A stretch of 64,000 nt of DNA, from positions 363,891-427,890 of the forward strand of contig NZ_KB905696.1 in assembly GCF_000380985.1 (NCBI RefSeq), in the 5' to 3' direction. Below, piece after piece: positions 8,240 through 17,721 of this stretch. The notes under the pieces were generated by a model. That model ran no database searches, had not been told where the DNA came from, and saw only the letters and a program-made list of their open reading frames with translations. Both the position numbers and the translations under genes were made by a program. The DNA comes from Proteiniphilum acetatigenes DSM 18083. Lineage in GTDB: Bacteria > Bacteroidota > Bacteroidia > Bacteroidales > Dysgonomonadaceae. The first letter of the stretch is position 1. Every line of letters starts with the position of its first letter.

Positions 8240-10159
8240 TCAGAGTTCATTCTGCAACTGTTCCCAGTGATGCATTGTCTGATCCAGTCGGGCTTTGGTG
8301 TCCAGGTATTTCTGCAGCAAATCCATATCCGATGCACCTTCCGGCGTGGAGAGTGTTGCTTCCATCTCTGAGATCTTCTTTTCAAGCGCTTCTATCTTCT
8401 TTTCCGCCTCTTCAATCTGCTTCTCCAACTTGCGTTGTTTCCGGTTCAGCTCTTTTTGTTCCTGATAAGAGAGTTTGCTCTCCGACGGTTGCTCCTGTTT
8501 CTTCTCCATTTTAGCTGCCGCAGTTGTGGAGAGCTCCAATTGCTGCAGGGTTTCCAGCTTTTTTTTGTCCAGAAAGTCATAGATGCCACCCAGGTGTTCC
8601 GTCACTTTTCCTCCGCCGAACTCATATACTTTGCTCACCAGTCCGTTCAGGAAATCGCGGTCGTGCGATACGATGATAGCAGTGCCGTCGAATTCACTGA
8701 TCGCTTTTTTCAGTACTTCTTTCGAGGCGATATCGAGGTGGTTGGTAGGCTCATCCAGAATAAGCAGGTTGACCGGCTCCAGAAGCAGCCGGATCATTGC
8801 CAGGCGGCTTCGTTCACCTCCTGACAGGACTTTCACCTTTTTGTCCGACGCTTCTCCGCCAAACATAAAGGCGCCGAGGATGTCCCGTATTTTAGTGCGG
8901 ACATCGCCTACTGCCACATAGTCGATGGTATCGAATACCGTCCTATCCTCATCCAGCAGCTGCGCCTGGTTCTGGGCAAAATAACCGATCTTCACATTAT
9001 GTCCTAATTCCAGTTTTCCGCCGTGACCGATCTCGTTCATGATACATTTGACGAGGGTGGACTTTCCTTCGCCGTTCTTTCCTACAAACGCTACCTTCTC
9101 ACCCCGTTCGATGGTAAGGGTGACATTTTTGAAAACAAGATGATCTCCATAGCTTTTCGATACCTCTTCCATGACGATGGGGTAGGAACCTGAGCGTGGT
9201 GCGGGAGGGAATCTCAGGTTGAGGCGGGAGTTATCTACTTCATCCACCTCGATCCTCTCTATTTTCTCCAATTGTTTGATACGTGACTGTACCTGGTTCG
9301 ATTTAGTCGCCTTATAACGGAATCGTTCTATAAATTCTTCGGTGTCCCTGATCTGCTTCTGCTGGTTTTCATAGGCCCTCTGCTGTTGCTCACGCCGTTC
9401 CCGGCGCAACTCCAAATATTTGGAGTAATTCACTTTATAGTCATGAGCATTACCCAGTACGATTTCTATGGTCCGGTTGGTTACGGCATCCAGGAAAGCA
9501 CGGTCGTGCGATACCAGCATGACGGCGTTGGAATGTGTAGTGAGAAAATTTTCCAACCACTGGATCGACTCTATGTCGAGGTGGTTGGTCGGTTCGTCGA
9601 GCAACAGCACATCCGGAGCCTGCAATAATATCTTCGCCAATTCGATACGCATACGCCAGCCACCGCTGAATTCACGTGTAGGGCGGTCGAAATCGCTCCG
9701 CAGAAACCCCAGTCCCATCAGCGTCTTTTCCACTTCGGCTTCGAAATTGTGGATCCCCGACATTTGTAAAAGCTCCTGCAGGTCGGTCGCCCGTTCAATC
9801 ACTGCCTGGTAGGCTTCTGTCTCGTAATCGGTGCGTTCGGCCATTTCGGTGTGTAATTGCTCTAACTCTTTCTCCATCTTTTGCAGGTGAGAGAAAGCGA
9901 GGGAAGCTTCTTCACGTACAGTGCGGCTGTCGCTCAGCTTCATCTGCTGCGGCAGATAACCGATGGAGACGCCTTTGGGTAAGGAGACCACGCCACCCGA
10001 AGGCTGTTGTAATCCCGCCATAATCTTCAGGAGCGTCGATTTCCCTGCACCGTTCTTGCCGGCAAGGGCTACCCGCTCGTTCCGGTTCAGGACGAATGAT
10101 ATACGGTCAAGTAGGGTGAAACCGCCGAACTCAACGGTAAGGTTCTCTATGCTGAGCAT
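8240..10159 (-). CDS. ABC-F family ATPase with C-terminal coiled coil
   Basis: A 639-residue soluble protein with two ABC domains and no membrane part. Walker A motifs are GKNGAGKST and GKNGEGKST; signatures are FSGGWRMRIELAKILL and LSGGERSRLAMIRLLLEP; both Walker B motifs read LLDEPTNHLDI or similar. A linker with many Arg/Gln residues separates the domains, as in ribosome-acting ABC-F factors. Residues about 535-639 form a highly charged coiled coil (Uup/YdiF-like C-terminal extension). ABC-F proteins act on ribosomes, in housekeeping rescue or in antibiotic protection; sequence alone does not decide which. A shorter paralogue without the extension is at 32574. Confidence 0.9.
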   Translation of the reverse strand: MLSIENLTVEFGGFTLLDRISFVLNRNERVALAGKNGAGKSTLLKIMAGLQQPSGGVVSLPKGVSIGYLPQQMKLSDSRTVREEASLAFSHLQKMEKELEQLHTEMAERTDYETEAYQAVIERATDLQELLQMSGIHNFEAEVEKTLMGLGFLRSDFDRPTREFSGGWRMRIELAKILLQAPDVLLLDEPTNHLDIESIQWLENFLTTHSNAVMLVSHDRAFLDAVTNRTIEIVLGNAHDYKVNYSKYLELRRERREQQQRAYENQQKQIRDTEEFIERFRYKATKSNQVQSRIKQLEKIERIEVDEVDNSRLNLRFPPAPRSGSYPIVMEEVSKSYGDHLVFKNVTLTIERGEKVAFVGKNGEGKSTLVKCIMNEIGHGGKLELGHNVKIGYFAQNQAQLLDEDRTVFDTIDYVAVGDVRTKIRDILGAFMFGGEASDKKVKVLSGGERSRLAMIRLLLEPVNLLILDEPTNHLDIASKEVLKKAISEFDGTAIIVSHDRDFLNGLVSKVYEFGGGKVTEHLGGIYDFLDKKKLETLQQLELSTTAAAKMEKKQEQPSESKLSYQEQKELNRKQRKLEKQIEEAEKKIEALEKKISEMEATLSTPEGASDMDLLQKYLDTKARLDQTMHHWEQLQNEL

Positions 10160-10198
10160 TTATATCTTGTTCGTTTGTATTTTGTGATTGCGACTAAA

Positions 10199-11572
10199 TC
10201 ATTCGCCTGTTGATGTCTTACGACCCATGATGATCTCCTGAATGGTTACCGGCTTTTGTTCTCCGGTCTCCATATTCTTCAGCGTGATCTTTCCCTCTTT
10301 CATTTCGTTTTCGCCCACGATAGCCACGAAAGGGATATGGTTACTGTCGGCATACGACATCTGTTTCTTCATCTTGGCTGCATCGGGATAAAGTTCGCAA
10401 CGGATACCGGCGTTTCTCAATTGTTGCATTACCGGAAGAAGATAAGCGGCCTCCTTTTCACCGAAATTGACAAACAGTAAATCGGTAGTGTGTGTGAAAC
10501 TTTCCGGGAAAAGGTTGAGTTGGTTCAGTACGTCGTAAATCCGGTCGGCACCGAATGAGATACCCACGCCGGAGACGCCCGGTAGCCCGAAGATACCGGT
10601 CAGGTTGTCATACCTGCCACCGCCGGTGATGCTTCCGATTTCAACGTCGAGCGCTTTCACTTCGATGATGGCACCTGTATAGTAGTTGAGTCCCCGTGCC
10701 AGAGTCAGGTCGAGTGTTAACTCATTTTTCAGTGAAAGCAGATCCGTCTTATCGAAAATATATTCTATCTCTTCCACGCCTTTCAATCCGGTGGGAGAGG
10801 ATGCCAGAACCTCTTTCAACTGACCGAGTTTTTCCCGGGTGGTGCCACTCAGTAACAGGATAGGTTGTAACTTTTCTATCGCCTCTTGTGTGATCCCTTT
10901 TGATACCAGCTCTTCATTCACCTTCTCCGTGCCGATCTTGTCGAGTTTATCGATGGCGACGGTGATATCGGTGATCTTATCGGCTTCACCAATGATCTCG
11001 GCGATACCGGAAAGGATCTTCCGGTTGTTCAGCTTCACCGAAACACGGATGCCGAATTGGGAAAAGACTTCGTCGATGATCTGGATCAACTCCACCTCGT
11101 TGAGTAGAGAGTCAGATCCTACGATATCGGCATCACACTGGAAAAATTCGCGGTAACGTCCTTTTTGGGGACGGTCGGCACGCCATACCGGTTGTATCTG
11201 GTAGCGTTTGAAGGGAAAGGTGATGTCATTGCGGTGCATTACCACGTAGCGGGCAAAGGGAACGGTAAGGTCATACCGGAGTCCTTTCTCCGAAATCTTA
11301 TTGGCTGTCTTCGCAGAATTACCTTCGGTAATATCTTCCACACTCAAATCTCCTAGGAAATGGCCGGAGTTGAGTATCTTGAACAGCAGTTTATCACCCT
11401 CTTCGCCATATTTTCCCATCAGGGTGGAGAGGTTTTCCATCGCAGGAGTTTCAATCTGGCGAAAGCCGTAAAGACGATACACCTCTTTGATCGTATCGAA
11501 AATATAATTCCGTTTCGCCGTCTCTTCGGGCGAAAAATCCCTTGTCCCTTTGGGTATGGAAGGTTTTTGCAT
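10199..11572 (-). CDS. hisS: Histidyl-tRNA synthetase
   Basis: A 457-residue class II aminoacyl-tRNA synthetase. The N-terminus [17 protein letters not shown] is the usual start of bacterial HisRS; motif 2 ([25 protein letters not shown] region), the histidine-specific loops [12 protein letters not shown] and GGGRYDNL, and motif 3 [12 protein letters not shown] are intact. The C-terminal anticodon-binding domain begins near residue 365. Length is normal. A -7 box (TATCTTTG, complement of 11600-11607) lies 28 bases upstream of the ATG, so it has its own promoter downstream of phoH. Confidence 0.97.
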   Translation of the reverse strand: MQKPSIPKGTRDFSPEETAKRNYIFDTIKEVYRLYGFRQIETPAMENLSTLMGKYGEEGDKLLFKILNSGHFLGDLSVEDITEGNSAKTANKISEKGLRYDLTVPFARYVVMHRNDITFPFKRYQIQPVWRADRPQKGRYREFFQCDADIVGSDSLLNEVELIQIIDEVFSQFGIRVSVKLNNRKILSGIAEIIGEADKITDITVAIDKLDKIGTEKVNEELVSKGITQEAIEKLQPILLLSGTTREKLGQLKEVLASSPTGLKGVEEIEYIFDKTDLLSLKNELTLDLTLARGLNYYTGAIIEVKALDVEIGSITGGGRYDNLTGIFGLPGVSGVGISFGADRIYDVLNQLNLFPESFTHTTDLLFVNFGEKEAAYLLPVMQQLRNAGIRCELYPDAAKMKKQMSYADSNHIPFVAIVGENEMKEGKITLKNMETGEQKPVTIQEIIMGRKTSTGE

Positions 11573-11599
11573 TATTCTCTTGATCTTTGTTTAGGGCTA

Positions 11600-11607
11600 C
11601 AAAGATA
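11600..11607 (-). promoter_or_regulatory. hisS -7 box
   Basis: TATCTTTG on the minus strand, matching TAnnTTTG, 28 bases before the hisS ATG. Confidence 0.55.
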
Positions 11608-11618
11608 AGTAAACTAAA

Positions 11619-11657
11619 AGTGAAAAGTGAAAAACTAAAAATTTTTCACTTTTCACT
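11619..11657 (-). terminator. Long inverted repeat between phoH and hisS
   Basis: A perfect 16-bp stem (11619-11634 with 11642-11657) and 7-nt loop built from AAAAGTGA units. On the minus strand it follows phoH and is succeeded by TTTTAGTTTAC, consistent with a terminator separating phoH from hisS. A second 9-bp stem (GATTTTGTG 11663-11671 / CACAAAATC 11685-11693) lies next to it. Confidence 0.6.
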
Positions 11658-11724
11658 CCGTAGATTTTGTGTCATCATTCGACTCACAAAATCATTTTTC
11701 ACTTTTCATTTTTCATTTTTAACT

Positions 11725-13137
11725 TTACAACAGGTTGCTCGCCAACTCGGAGAGTTCACTCCGTTCACCTTTTACGAGATTTACGTGTCCGAACAGGTTT
11801 TGTCCCCGCATCTTGTCGATCATATAGGCCAATCCGTTAGACTGTGTGTCGAGATATGGCGAATCGATCTGCTGAAGATCGCCCGTAAATACCATCTTAG
11901 TGTTTTCTCCGGCACGGGTGATAATAGTCTTTACTTCATGCGGAGTGAGGTTCTGCGCTTCATCAATGATGCAGAATGTGCCGGTAAGGCTTCGTCCGCG
12001 GATAAATGCCAGCGCCTCTATTTCCAGTTGTCCGGATTTTTGCATTTCGTCGAGCAGCCTGAGGTCGGGATTGTTCTGTCCCAGATTCGATTTGATCACG
12101 TTCAGGTTATCAAAAAGAGGCTGCATATAAGGAGCCACTTTTTGTTTCTCGTCGCCCGGTAAATAACCAAGGTCTTTGTTCGACAGGGAAACGATCGGGC
12201 GTGCCAGTAATATCTGATTATAGATTTTATTCTGCTTCAGAGCGGATGCCAATGCCAGCAGGGTTTTTCCCGTACCCGCTTTTCCGGTAAGACCTACCAG
12301 TTTTATTTCCGGGTCGTTCAATATCTCGAAAGCAAATGCCTGTTCCGCATTTCGTGGCTGGATGCCGAAATTGGATTCTTTCTCGATCTTTTTTATTTTT
12401 TGTGTGAACGGGTTGTAACGTGCCAACACGCTGTTTCTTTCGCTTTTCAGGATGAAACATTGATTGGGATCAAGCTGGATCTCGAAATTGAACTCATCGA
12501 TATCCACACCGCCTGCCTGAGCATATACCTTATCGATCAGGTCGGGATTGATACCTTCGATCACCTCTTCGCCCTGGGAGAAAATATCGACATTCGTCAC
12601 CTTGTCGTTGATATAATCTTCGGCCAGCATGCCAAGGGAACGCGCCTTCATCCGCAAATTAATATCTTTCGATACCAGAATGGTTTTCATCTCCGGATGT
12701 TTTTCAGCCACTTCCGATACCACGGTAAGGATACGGTTGTCCGGCGTTTTTTCGGGGAAAGCGTCGATGATCTTTCTGTTATCTTTTGAACCGTTTACGA
12801 TATAGAGTTTACCTCTGCCGACTCCCATATCGGCACCATTGGTGAACAGGTCGTCATCGGTGATAAGATCCAGTTCACGCACAAAAGCGCGGGCATTGAA
12901 ATTGATCTGGTCGCTTCCTTTCTTGAACTTGTCCAGCTCTTCCAGTACCACGAAAGGGATATAGATGTCGTTCTCCTCAAAATTGTCGAGGCAGTTGAAA
13001 TCATGCAGGATCACATTCGTGTCGAGGATAAAGTTTTTCTTGGCACTTGCTGCTGTAGGTCTTGTATTGGTCTTACTCTTGCTTTTTGTTTTGGTGGTTT
13101 TTGTTTTCTCGCTGGTTTTACTCTCAGTTGTTGCCAT
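11725..13137 (-). CDS. phoH: PIN-PhoH fusion ATPase (PhoH2-type)
   Basis: A 470-residue cytoplasmic protein. After a Lys/Thr/Ser-rich disordered tail (1-33) comes a PIN ribonuclease-like domain (about 36-170: FILDTNVILHD with the first acidic residue, VVLEELDKFK, SKDINLRMKA), then a PhoH P-loop ATPase (about 240-465) with Walker A GKAGTGKT and Walker B FCIIDEAQNL. PhoH2 proteins of this order are RNA helicase/ribonuclease-like and sometimes work as toxin partners, but no antitoxin ORF is adjacent. It is divergent from the peptidase gene at 13448; -7-like boxes on the minus strand (complement of 13293-13300) would give a leader of about 150 nt. Confidence 0.92.
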   Translation of the reverse strand: MATTESKTSEKTKTTKTKSKSKTNTRPTAASAKKNFILDTNVILHDFNCLDNFEENDIYIPFVVLEELDKFKKGSDQINFNARAFVRELDLITDDDLFTNGADMGVGRGKLYIVNGSKDNRKIIDAFPEKTPDNRILTVVSEVAEKHPEMKTILVSKDINLRMKARSLGMLAEDYINDKVTNVDIFSQGEEVIEGINPDLIDKVYAQAGGVDIDEFNFEIQLDPNQCFILKSERNSVLARYNPFTQKIKKIEKESNFGIQPRNAEQAFAFEILNDPEIKLVGLTGKAGTGKTLLALASALKQNKIYNQILLARPIVSLSNKDLGYLPGDEKQKVAPYMQPLFDNLNVIKSNLGQNNPDLRLLDEMQKSGQLEIEALAFIRGRSLTGTFCIIDEAQNLTPHEVKTIITRAGENTKMVFTGDLQQIDSPYLDTQSNGLAYMIDKMRGQNLFGHVNLVKGERSELSELASNLL

Positions 13138-13290
13138 ATCTTTCTAATTTAATATGTGTAATTCAGATCCTATTCTTTGTTTGTCGCTACCCATTGTAAT
13201 AAAAAACACAATTCAGGGAAGAATGTTTTGGCTGGTATGATTTTTTGCTCTGCTGGAACAAAAAAACTATCTTTGCCGTTTCTTACTCCC

Positions 13291-13438
13291 TGCAAATGTA
13301 ATGAAAGTTGAGAGGCAAGTCAATCTTGCTTGAACTTGCCAGAGACGCATCTTACATTCTATAAATATAGTAGAAGCCGAGAGATAAGTCTAACTTGTTG
13401 AACTTATCCGAGGTGCACCCTATTATTCTACAAATGTA
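13291..13438. repeat. Diverged tandem element with two covarying hairpins
   Basis: Two related copies of about 70 bp (13291-13361 and 13362-13430) and the first bases of a third. Each contains a 7-bp stem: GGCAAGT 13314-13320 with ACTTGCC 13334-13340, and GATAAGT 13383-13389 with ACTTATC 13402-13408. Two base pairs differ between copies by compensating changes. Over the first 27 aligned positions all eight differences are transitions. It occupies the whole divergent gap between phoH and the peptidase gene. Confidence 0.65.
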
Positions 13439-13447
13439 ACGAATTTT

Positions 13448-15541
13448 ATGAAGAAAATATTATTAACAATCAGCTGTGCAATGATAATGATGACTACCCC
13501 GGCAAAAGAGAACCCTTTTCTTAAACCTTTTGCTACCCCTTATGGAACGGCTCCGTTCGATTTAATCAAAATAGAGCATTATGAACCTGCTTTCGAAAAA
13601 GCGATAGAAGAGCATCAGTCGGAGATTGATGCAATTGTCGCTAATCCCCAGAACCCTACTTTTAGCAACACCATCGAAGCGATCGAATATTCCGGTGAGA
13701 TGTTAACCCGGGTGAGCAGTGTCTTCTTCAACCTGCTGAGCGCCGAGAGCAATGATGAGATGATGGAGATATCACAACGGTTAAGTCCGAAGTTATCACA
13801 ACATTCCAACAATATCAGCCTGAATGAAGAACTCTTTAAACGGGTGAAAGCGGTGTATGACGTACGCCATACTTCCGGACTTACTCCGGAGCAAATCCGG
13901 CTGACCGAGAAATACTACGAGAACTTTGAGAACAGTGGTGCTACACTATCTCCCGAAGGAAAAGAGAAATACCGCGAGTTGTCGATGGAACTGAGCAAGA
14001 CTAGCCTTGCATTCGGGCAGAATAACCTCCGGGAAACCAATGCTTTTGAGATGGTACTTACCGATAAGGCCGATCTGACGGGATTGCCGGAGAGTCTGAT
14101 AGATGCTGCCGCCACAAAAGCAAAGTCGAAAGGAAAAGAAGGGTGGCTGATTGATCTGTCGGCGCCCAGCTATATGGGATTTATGAAATATTCCTCGCGC
14201 CGCGATCTTCGTGAGAGACTTTATATGGCTTACAGCACGAAAGGTGTAGCCGGTGGAGAATTCGACAACCAGGAAAATATACGGAAGATCGTGAATCTCC
14301 GTCTGGAGATCGCCCGTCTGATGGGGTATGATACCTATTCTGAATATGTATTGAAGAACAGGATGGCGAAGAATGAGGCGGCAGTTTTTGGATTGCTCGA
14401 CAGGCTGGCAGAGGCATTTACGCCGACAGCCCACCAGGAACTGGAAGATGCGAAGTCGTTTGCCTCAGAGATGGAAAGAAAACCGTTCGACCTGCAACCG
14501 TGGGACTGGAGCTATTATGCCGATAAACTGAAAGACAATCGTTTTGATTTGAATGACGAGATGACGCGTCCCTATTTCGAATTGGAAAATGTGAAAAAGG
14601 GCATTTTCGGACTGGCTGCGGATCTCTACGGTTTGCAATTTGTGAGAAACAGGGATATTCAGGTCTATCATCCCGAGGTGGAGGCCTATGAGGTGTTTGA
14701 TGAAAACGGCGATTTCCTTTCCGTTTTATATACTGACTTCCATCCCCGCGATGGCAAGCGTTCCGGTGCATGGATGACCTCTTTTAAAGAGCAATATATG
14801 AGAGACGGTAAAGATAGCCGTCCCCATGTTTCCATTGTAATGAATTTCACCCGTCCAACCGAGACCAAACCGGCGTTGCTTACTTTCGACGAGGTGAAGA
14901 CATTCCTGCATGAGTTCGGTCATGCGCTACATGGTATGCTGTCGAAATGCACTTACGAAACACTTTCAGGTACCAGTGTTTACCGCGATTTCGTAGAACT
15001 ACCCTCGCATATCATGGAAAACTGGTTGGTACAGAAGGAATATCTCGACAAGTTCGCTTTCCACTACCAAACAGGTGAAAAGATGCCTGAAGAGCTGTTG
15101 CAGAAAATAGTGGATGCGTCCAACTATAACGCCGGTTATGCTACCTTGCGTCAACTCTCATTCGGATACCTCGATATGGCGTGGCATTCTTTGGAAGCAC
15201 CGTTTGAAGGAGATGTCCGTGCATTTGAACAGGATGCCATGGCACGTGTACAACTCCTGCCGGTAGTTCCCGAAACATGTATGTCTGCTTCATTCAGTCA
15301 TATATTCTCAGGAGGTTATGCGGCTGGTTATTATAGTTATAAATGGTCGGAAGTGATGGATGCGGATGCTTTCTCCGTTTTTAAGAAGAATGGTATTTTT
15401 GACAAGGAAACTGCCCGTTCATTCAGAATCAATATTTTAGAGAAAGGAAACACTGAAGATCCGATGACGCTTTTTATTCGTTTCCGTGGTCAGGAACCCA
15501 GTGTGGAAGCCCTACTCAGAAGAAGTGGTATTGATAACTAA
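13448..15541 (+). CDS. dcp: M3-family peptidyl-dipeptidase (Dcp-type)
   Basis: A 697-residue zinc metallopeptidase of family M3A. The zinc site HEFGH is at residues 488-492 with the downstream Glu expected in the helix near VELPSH. The start MKKILLTISCAMIMMTTPAKENPF looks like a signal peptide, so it is probably periplasmic, where it would release dipeptides from the C-termini of peptides. Length matches Dcp (about 680-710). Strong overall fit: FKPF-like N-terminus, RPHVSIVMNFTRP, FLHEFGHALHGMLS. It is followed by the leader of the RRM gene, with no shared operon. Confidence 0.93.
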   Translation: MKKILLTISCAMIMMTTPAKENPFLKPFATPYGTAPFDLIKIEHYEPAFEKAIEEHQSEIDAIVANPQNPTFSNTIEAIEYSGEMLTRVSSVFFNLLSAESNDEMMEISQRLSPKLSQHSNNISLNEELFKRVKAVYDVRHTSGLTPEQIRLTEKYYENFENSGATLSPEGKEKYRELSMELSKTSLAFGQNNLRETNAFEMVLTDKADLTGLPESLIDAAATKAKSKGKEGWLIDLSAPSYMGFMKYSSRRDLRERLYMAYSTKGVAGGEFDNQENIRKIVNLRLEIARLMGYDTYSEYVLKNRMAKNEAAVFGLLDRLAEAFTPTAHQELEDAKSFASEMERKPFDLQPWDWSYYADKLKDNRFDLNDEMTRPYFELENVKKGIFGLAADLYGLQFVRNRDIQVYHPEVEAYEVFDENGDFLSVLYTDFHPRDGKRSGAWMTSFKEQYMRDGKDSRPHVSIVMNFTRPTETKPALLTFDEVKTFLHEFGHALHGMLSKCTYETLSGTSVYRDFVELPSHIMENWLVQKEYLDKFAFHYQTGEKMPEELLQKIVDASNYNAGYATLRQLSFGYLDMAWHSLEAPFEGDVRAFEQDAMARVQLLPVVPETCMSASFSHIFSGGYAAGYYSYKWSEVMDADAFSVFKKNGIFDKETARSFRINILEKGNTEDPMTLFIRFRGQEPSVEALLRRSGIDN

Positions 15542-15583
15542 AATAGTGTTTGATATTTTTTTTGCAAATTTATTGCTGATTTG

Positions 15584-15745
15584 TTTTGTCGGAATTAATT
15601 TATCCCTATCTTTGTTGTGCATAAGTATTTTTTTAGCGGGCCGTTATTTAGTTTCTTCACTCATTGTTAAGTTATTTCCTAACTCCTCTTTAATTGAAAG
15701 GACTTCTGCACAATTTATTTATTTTTTTATTTTTATTTTTTTTAC
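15584..15745 (+). promoter_or_regulatory. Promoter and U-rich leader of the RRM gene
   Basis: TTTTG at 15584-15588, 18 bp, TATCTTTG at 15607-15614. The expected leader is about 120 nt; its last 35 bases before the ATG (15711-15745) are almost pure T with some A and no purine-rich ribosome-binding site. Confidence 0.65.
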
Positions 15746-16060
15746 ATGAACATTTTTGTAGCTGGCTTAAGTTATCAGATTACTGATGCCGATTTAAAAG
15801 AACTGTTTGAAGAATACGGAGACGTTTCTTCTGCCAAGATTATTACTGATCGTGAAACCCGCCGTTCAAAAGGCTATGGTTTCGTAGAAATGTCCAACGA
15901 AGGTGATGGACAACGCGCCATTGAAGAACTCAACGATGCTGAATACGACGGACGTACATTGTCCGTTTCTGAAGCTCGCCCTCGTGCTGAGGGAGATCGT
16001 CCGAGGTATAATAACAACCGTGGAGGTGGTTACGGAAACCGCGACAGGAACAGGTATTGA
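15746..16060 (+). CDS. RNA-binding protein with a single RRM domain
   Basis: A 104-residue protein. Residues 1-79 form an RRM: RNP2 is NIFVAGLSY and RNP1 is SKGYGFVEM. The tail (80-104) is Arg/Gly/Asn-rich (NNRGGGYGNRDRNRY), as in cold-shock-like RRM proteins of Bacteroidota and cyanobacteria, and would add non-specific RNA binding. Family members act as global post-transcriptional regulators in Bacteroides; targets here are unknown. It is a single-gene transcript with its own promoter and a strong terminator. The U-rich leader is a plausible autoregulatory site, by inference only. Confidence 0.93.
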   Translation: MNIFVAGLSYQITDADLKELFEEYGDVSSAKIITDRETRRSKGYGFVEMSNEGDGQRAIEELNDAEYDGRTLSVSEARPRAEGDRPRYNNNRGGGYGNRDRNRY

Positions 16061-16080
16061 TCTTTTATTAGATTTAGAGA

Positions 16081-16109
16081 AACTGCATCACAACCGATGC
16101 AGTTTTTTT
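16081..16109 (+). terminator. Intrinsic terminator of the RRM gene
   Basis: Stem AACTGCATC (16081-16089) with GATGCAGTT (16096-16104), 6-nt loop, running into a T tract to 16109. Confidence 0.9.
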
Positions 16110-16182
16110 ATGCCCTTTCGGTTCTGCCGGGAGAAAATTTGTTATCTTTACGCCGTTAAACTATTTTGCCCTTATTCCTCTT

Positions 16183-16881
16183 ATGTGTACGCTGCTTACA
16201 ATTGAAACATCCACTCCCGTATGTTCCTGTGCGCTTTCGCGTGATGGGGTGATCCTGATAAATAAAGAGAATTATGAAGGCCGGTCGCATGCAAGCCTGG
16301 TAGGTCTGTTTGTCCATGAGATAATGGAGTATGCCAGAGAACAGGATATCCACCTGGACGCTATCGCTGTGAGTAGCGGTCCCGGCTCTTATACCGGATT
16401 GCGTATCGGTGTGTCGGAAGCCAAGGGGTTGAGTTACGGTCTGGATATTCCGATGATCGCCATTCCCACGGCCCGTATCATGGCTTCGATGATGAAAGAG
16501 AAAGCAGATGAAGATACGCTGCTTTGCCCGATGATAGATGCCCGGCGGATGGAAGTCTATGCCACCTTTTTCGACCGGTCGCTGAATATGATCCGTGCAA
16601 CATCGGCCGACATAGTGAAAGAGGACAGTTACAGCGACCTTCTTGAGAAACAGAAGATCATCTTTTTCGGGAACGGTGCCGAGAAGTGCCGTACCGTCAT
16701 CACTCATCCCAATGCGCTGTTCTTTGATGATGTTCATCCGCTGGCTTCGGCAATGGTGTCTCTGGCCGAAAAGGCCTTTGCCGATAAAACGTTTGTGGAT
16801 GTAGCCTATTTTGAACCTTTTTACCTGAAAGAGTTTGTAGCTACCATACCAAAGAATAAGGTGATTGACGTTAAAAGCTAA
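16183..16881 (+). CDS. tsaB: tRNA N6-threonylcarbamoyladenosine biosynthesis protein TsaB
   Basis: A 232-residue member of the ASKHA fold that partners TsaD, TsaC and TsaE in making t6A37 on ANN-decoding tRNAs. The N-terminus LLTIETSTPVCSCALSRDG and the motif AVSSGPGSYTGLRIGVSEAKGL are diagnostic of TsaB; the C-terminal half is shorter than TsaD and lacks its metal site. No tsaD or tsaE is nearby. A weak -7 box (TATCTTTA at 16143-16150) lies 33 bases upstream of the ATG. Confidence 0.95.
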   Translation: MCTLLTIETSTPVCSCALSRDGVILINKENYEGRSHASLVGLFVHEIMEYAREQDIHLDAIAVSSGPGSYTGLRIGVSEAKGLSYGLDIPMIAIPTARIMASMMKEKADEDTLLCPMIDARRMEVYATFFDRSLNMIRATSADIVKEDSYSDLLEKQKIIFFGNGAEKCRTVITHPNALFFDDVHPLASAMVSLAEKAFADKTFVDVAYFEPFYLKEFVATIPKNKVIDVKS

Positions 16882-16952
16882 TCATTCCTCTTTTTGTATT
16901 TCCGTAGTTAACCCGGAGTGAGTTAAATAGAATTCTTTCATAATTCAGGATT

Positions 16953-17591
16953 TCAGGGAGCTAATCGTTGCATATTCCAGCCTTTGTCTCCTTTATAATA
17001 CGCCATGCGGTCGTGCATTCGGTTGGGGCGTCCCTGCCAGAATTCGATCATTGTCGGTCGAATCAGAAAACCGCCCCAATGAGGAGGTCGTGGTATTTCA
17101 CTGCCGGAGAATTGATTTGCATACCTCTTCTCCAGCTCTTCCAGTTCTTCGCGTCCCCTTACTATCCTGCTTTGGGGTGATGCCCATGCCCCTATCTTGG
17201 CATCATTGGGCCGTACGTTGAAATAGGCATCCGATTCTTCGTCCTCCACCTTCTCGGCAATACCTTCGATCCTTACCTGCCGTTCGATCTCATGCCAGTC
17301 GAAAACGGCCGCAGTAAAAGGATTAGCAAGTAACTCCTGTCCTTTCCGGCTCATATAGTTGGTGTAAAATACAAATCCTTTCTCATTCAGCTCTTTTAAA
17401 AGTACCACACGCGCTGAAGGCCTTCCGTCGGGAGTGGCTGAAGCTACGGTCATGGCGTTGGGTTCCGACAAACCGGAGGCAATGGCTGTTTCCAGCCATA
17501 CCTTGAATTCATCGAAAGGATTCGGTGCCATCTCTGTTTCGTTAAGGCTTCCTGCTAGGTATTCATGCCTCATTCTACTTAATTCGTCCAT
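16953..17591 (-). CDS. pdxH: Pyridoxamine 5'-phosphate oxidase
   Basis: A 212-residue FMN flavoprotein that oxidises pyridoxine or pyridoxamine 5'-phosphate to pyridoxal 5'-phosphate. Seen: PNAMTVASATPDGRPSARVVLLKE (FMN site), FYTNYMSRKGQEL, and the C-terminal block PPHWGGFLIRPTMIEFWQGRPNRMHDR with RMAYYKGDKGWNMQRLAP. Length is normal. It is convergent with tsaB and has its own -7 box (TACTTTTG, complement of 17620-17627). Confidence 0.97.
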   Translation of the reverse strand: MDELSRMRHEYLAGSLNETEMAPNPFDEFKVWLETAIASGLSEPNAMTVASATPDGRPSARVVLLKELNEKGFVFYTNYMSRKGQELLANPFTAAVFDWHEIERQVRIEGIAEKVEDEESDAYFNVRPNDAKIGAWASPQSRIVRGREELEELEKRYANQFSGSEIPRPPHWGGFLIRPTMIEFWQGRPNRMHDRMAYYKGDKGWNMQRLAP

Positions 17592-17619
17592 CTGCTGTGA
17601 AATCTACATTTGCTCCTCA

Positions 17620-17627
17620 CAAAAGTA
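17620..17627 (-). promoter_or_regulatory. pdxH -7 box
   Basis: TACTTTTG on the minus strand, about 28 bases upstream of the pdxH ATG. Confidence 0.5.
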
Positions 17628-17721
17628 CATGATTTTCTGCTGAAAACCACGCTGATTCTTTTAAATAGTTATGCATTTTTCTTATCTTCGCAGATTGATT
17701 ATGTTGTGGTAAACGGATCAG

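Noticed and set aside
11587..12162. 191-codon plus-strand frame at the 3' end of phoH
   Set aside because: It runs through the inverted repeat and the antisense of phoH, with no domain or promoter.
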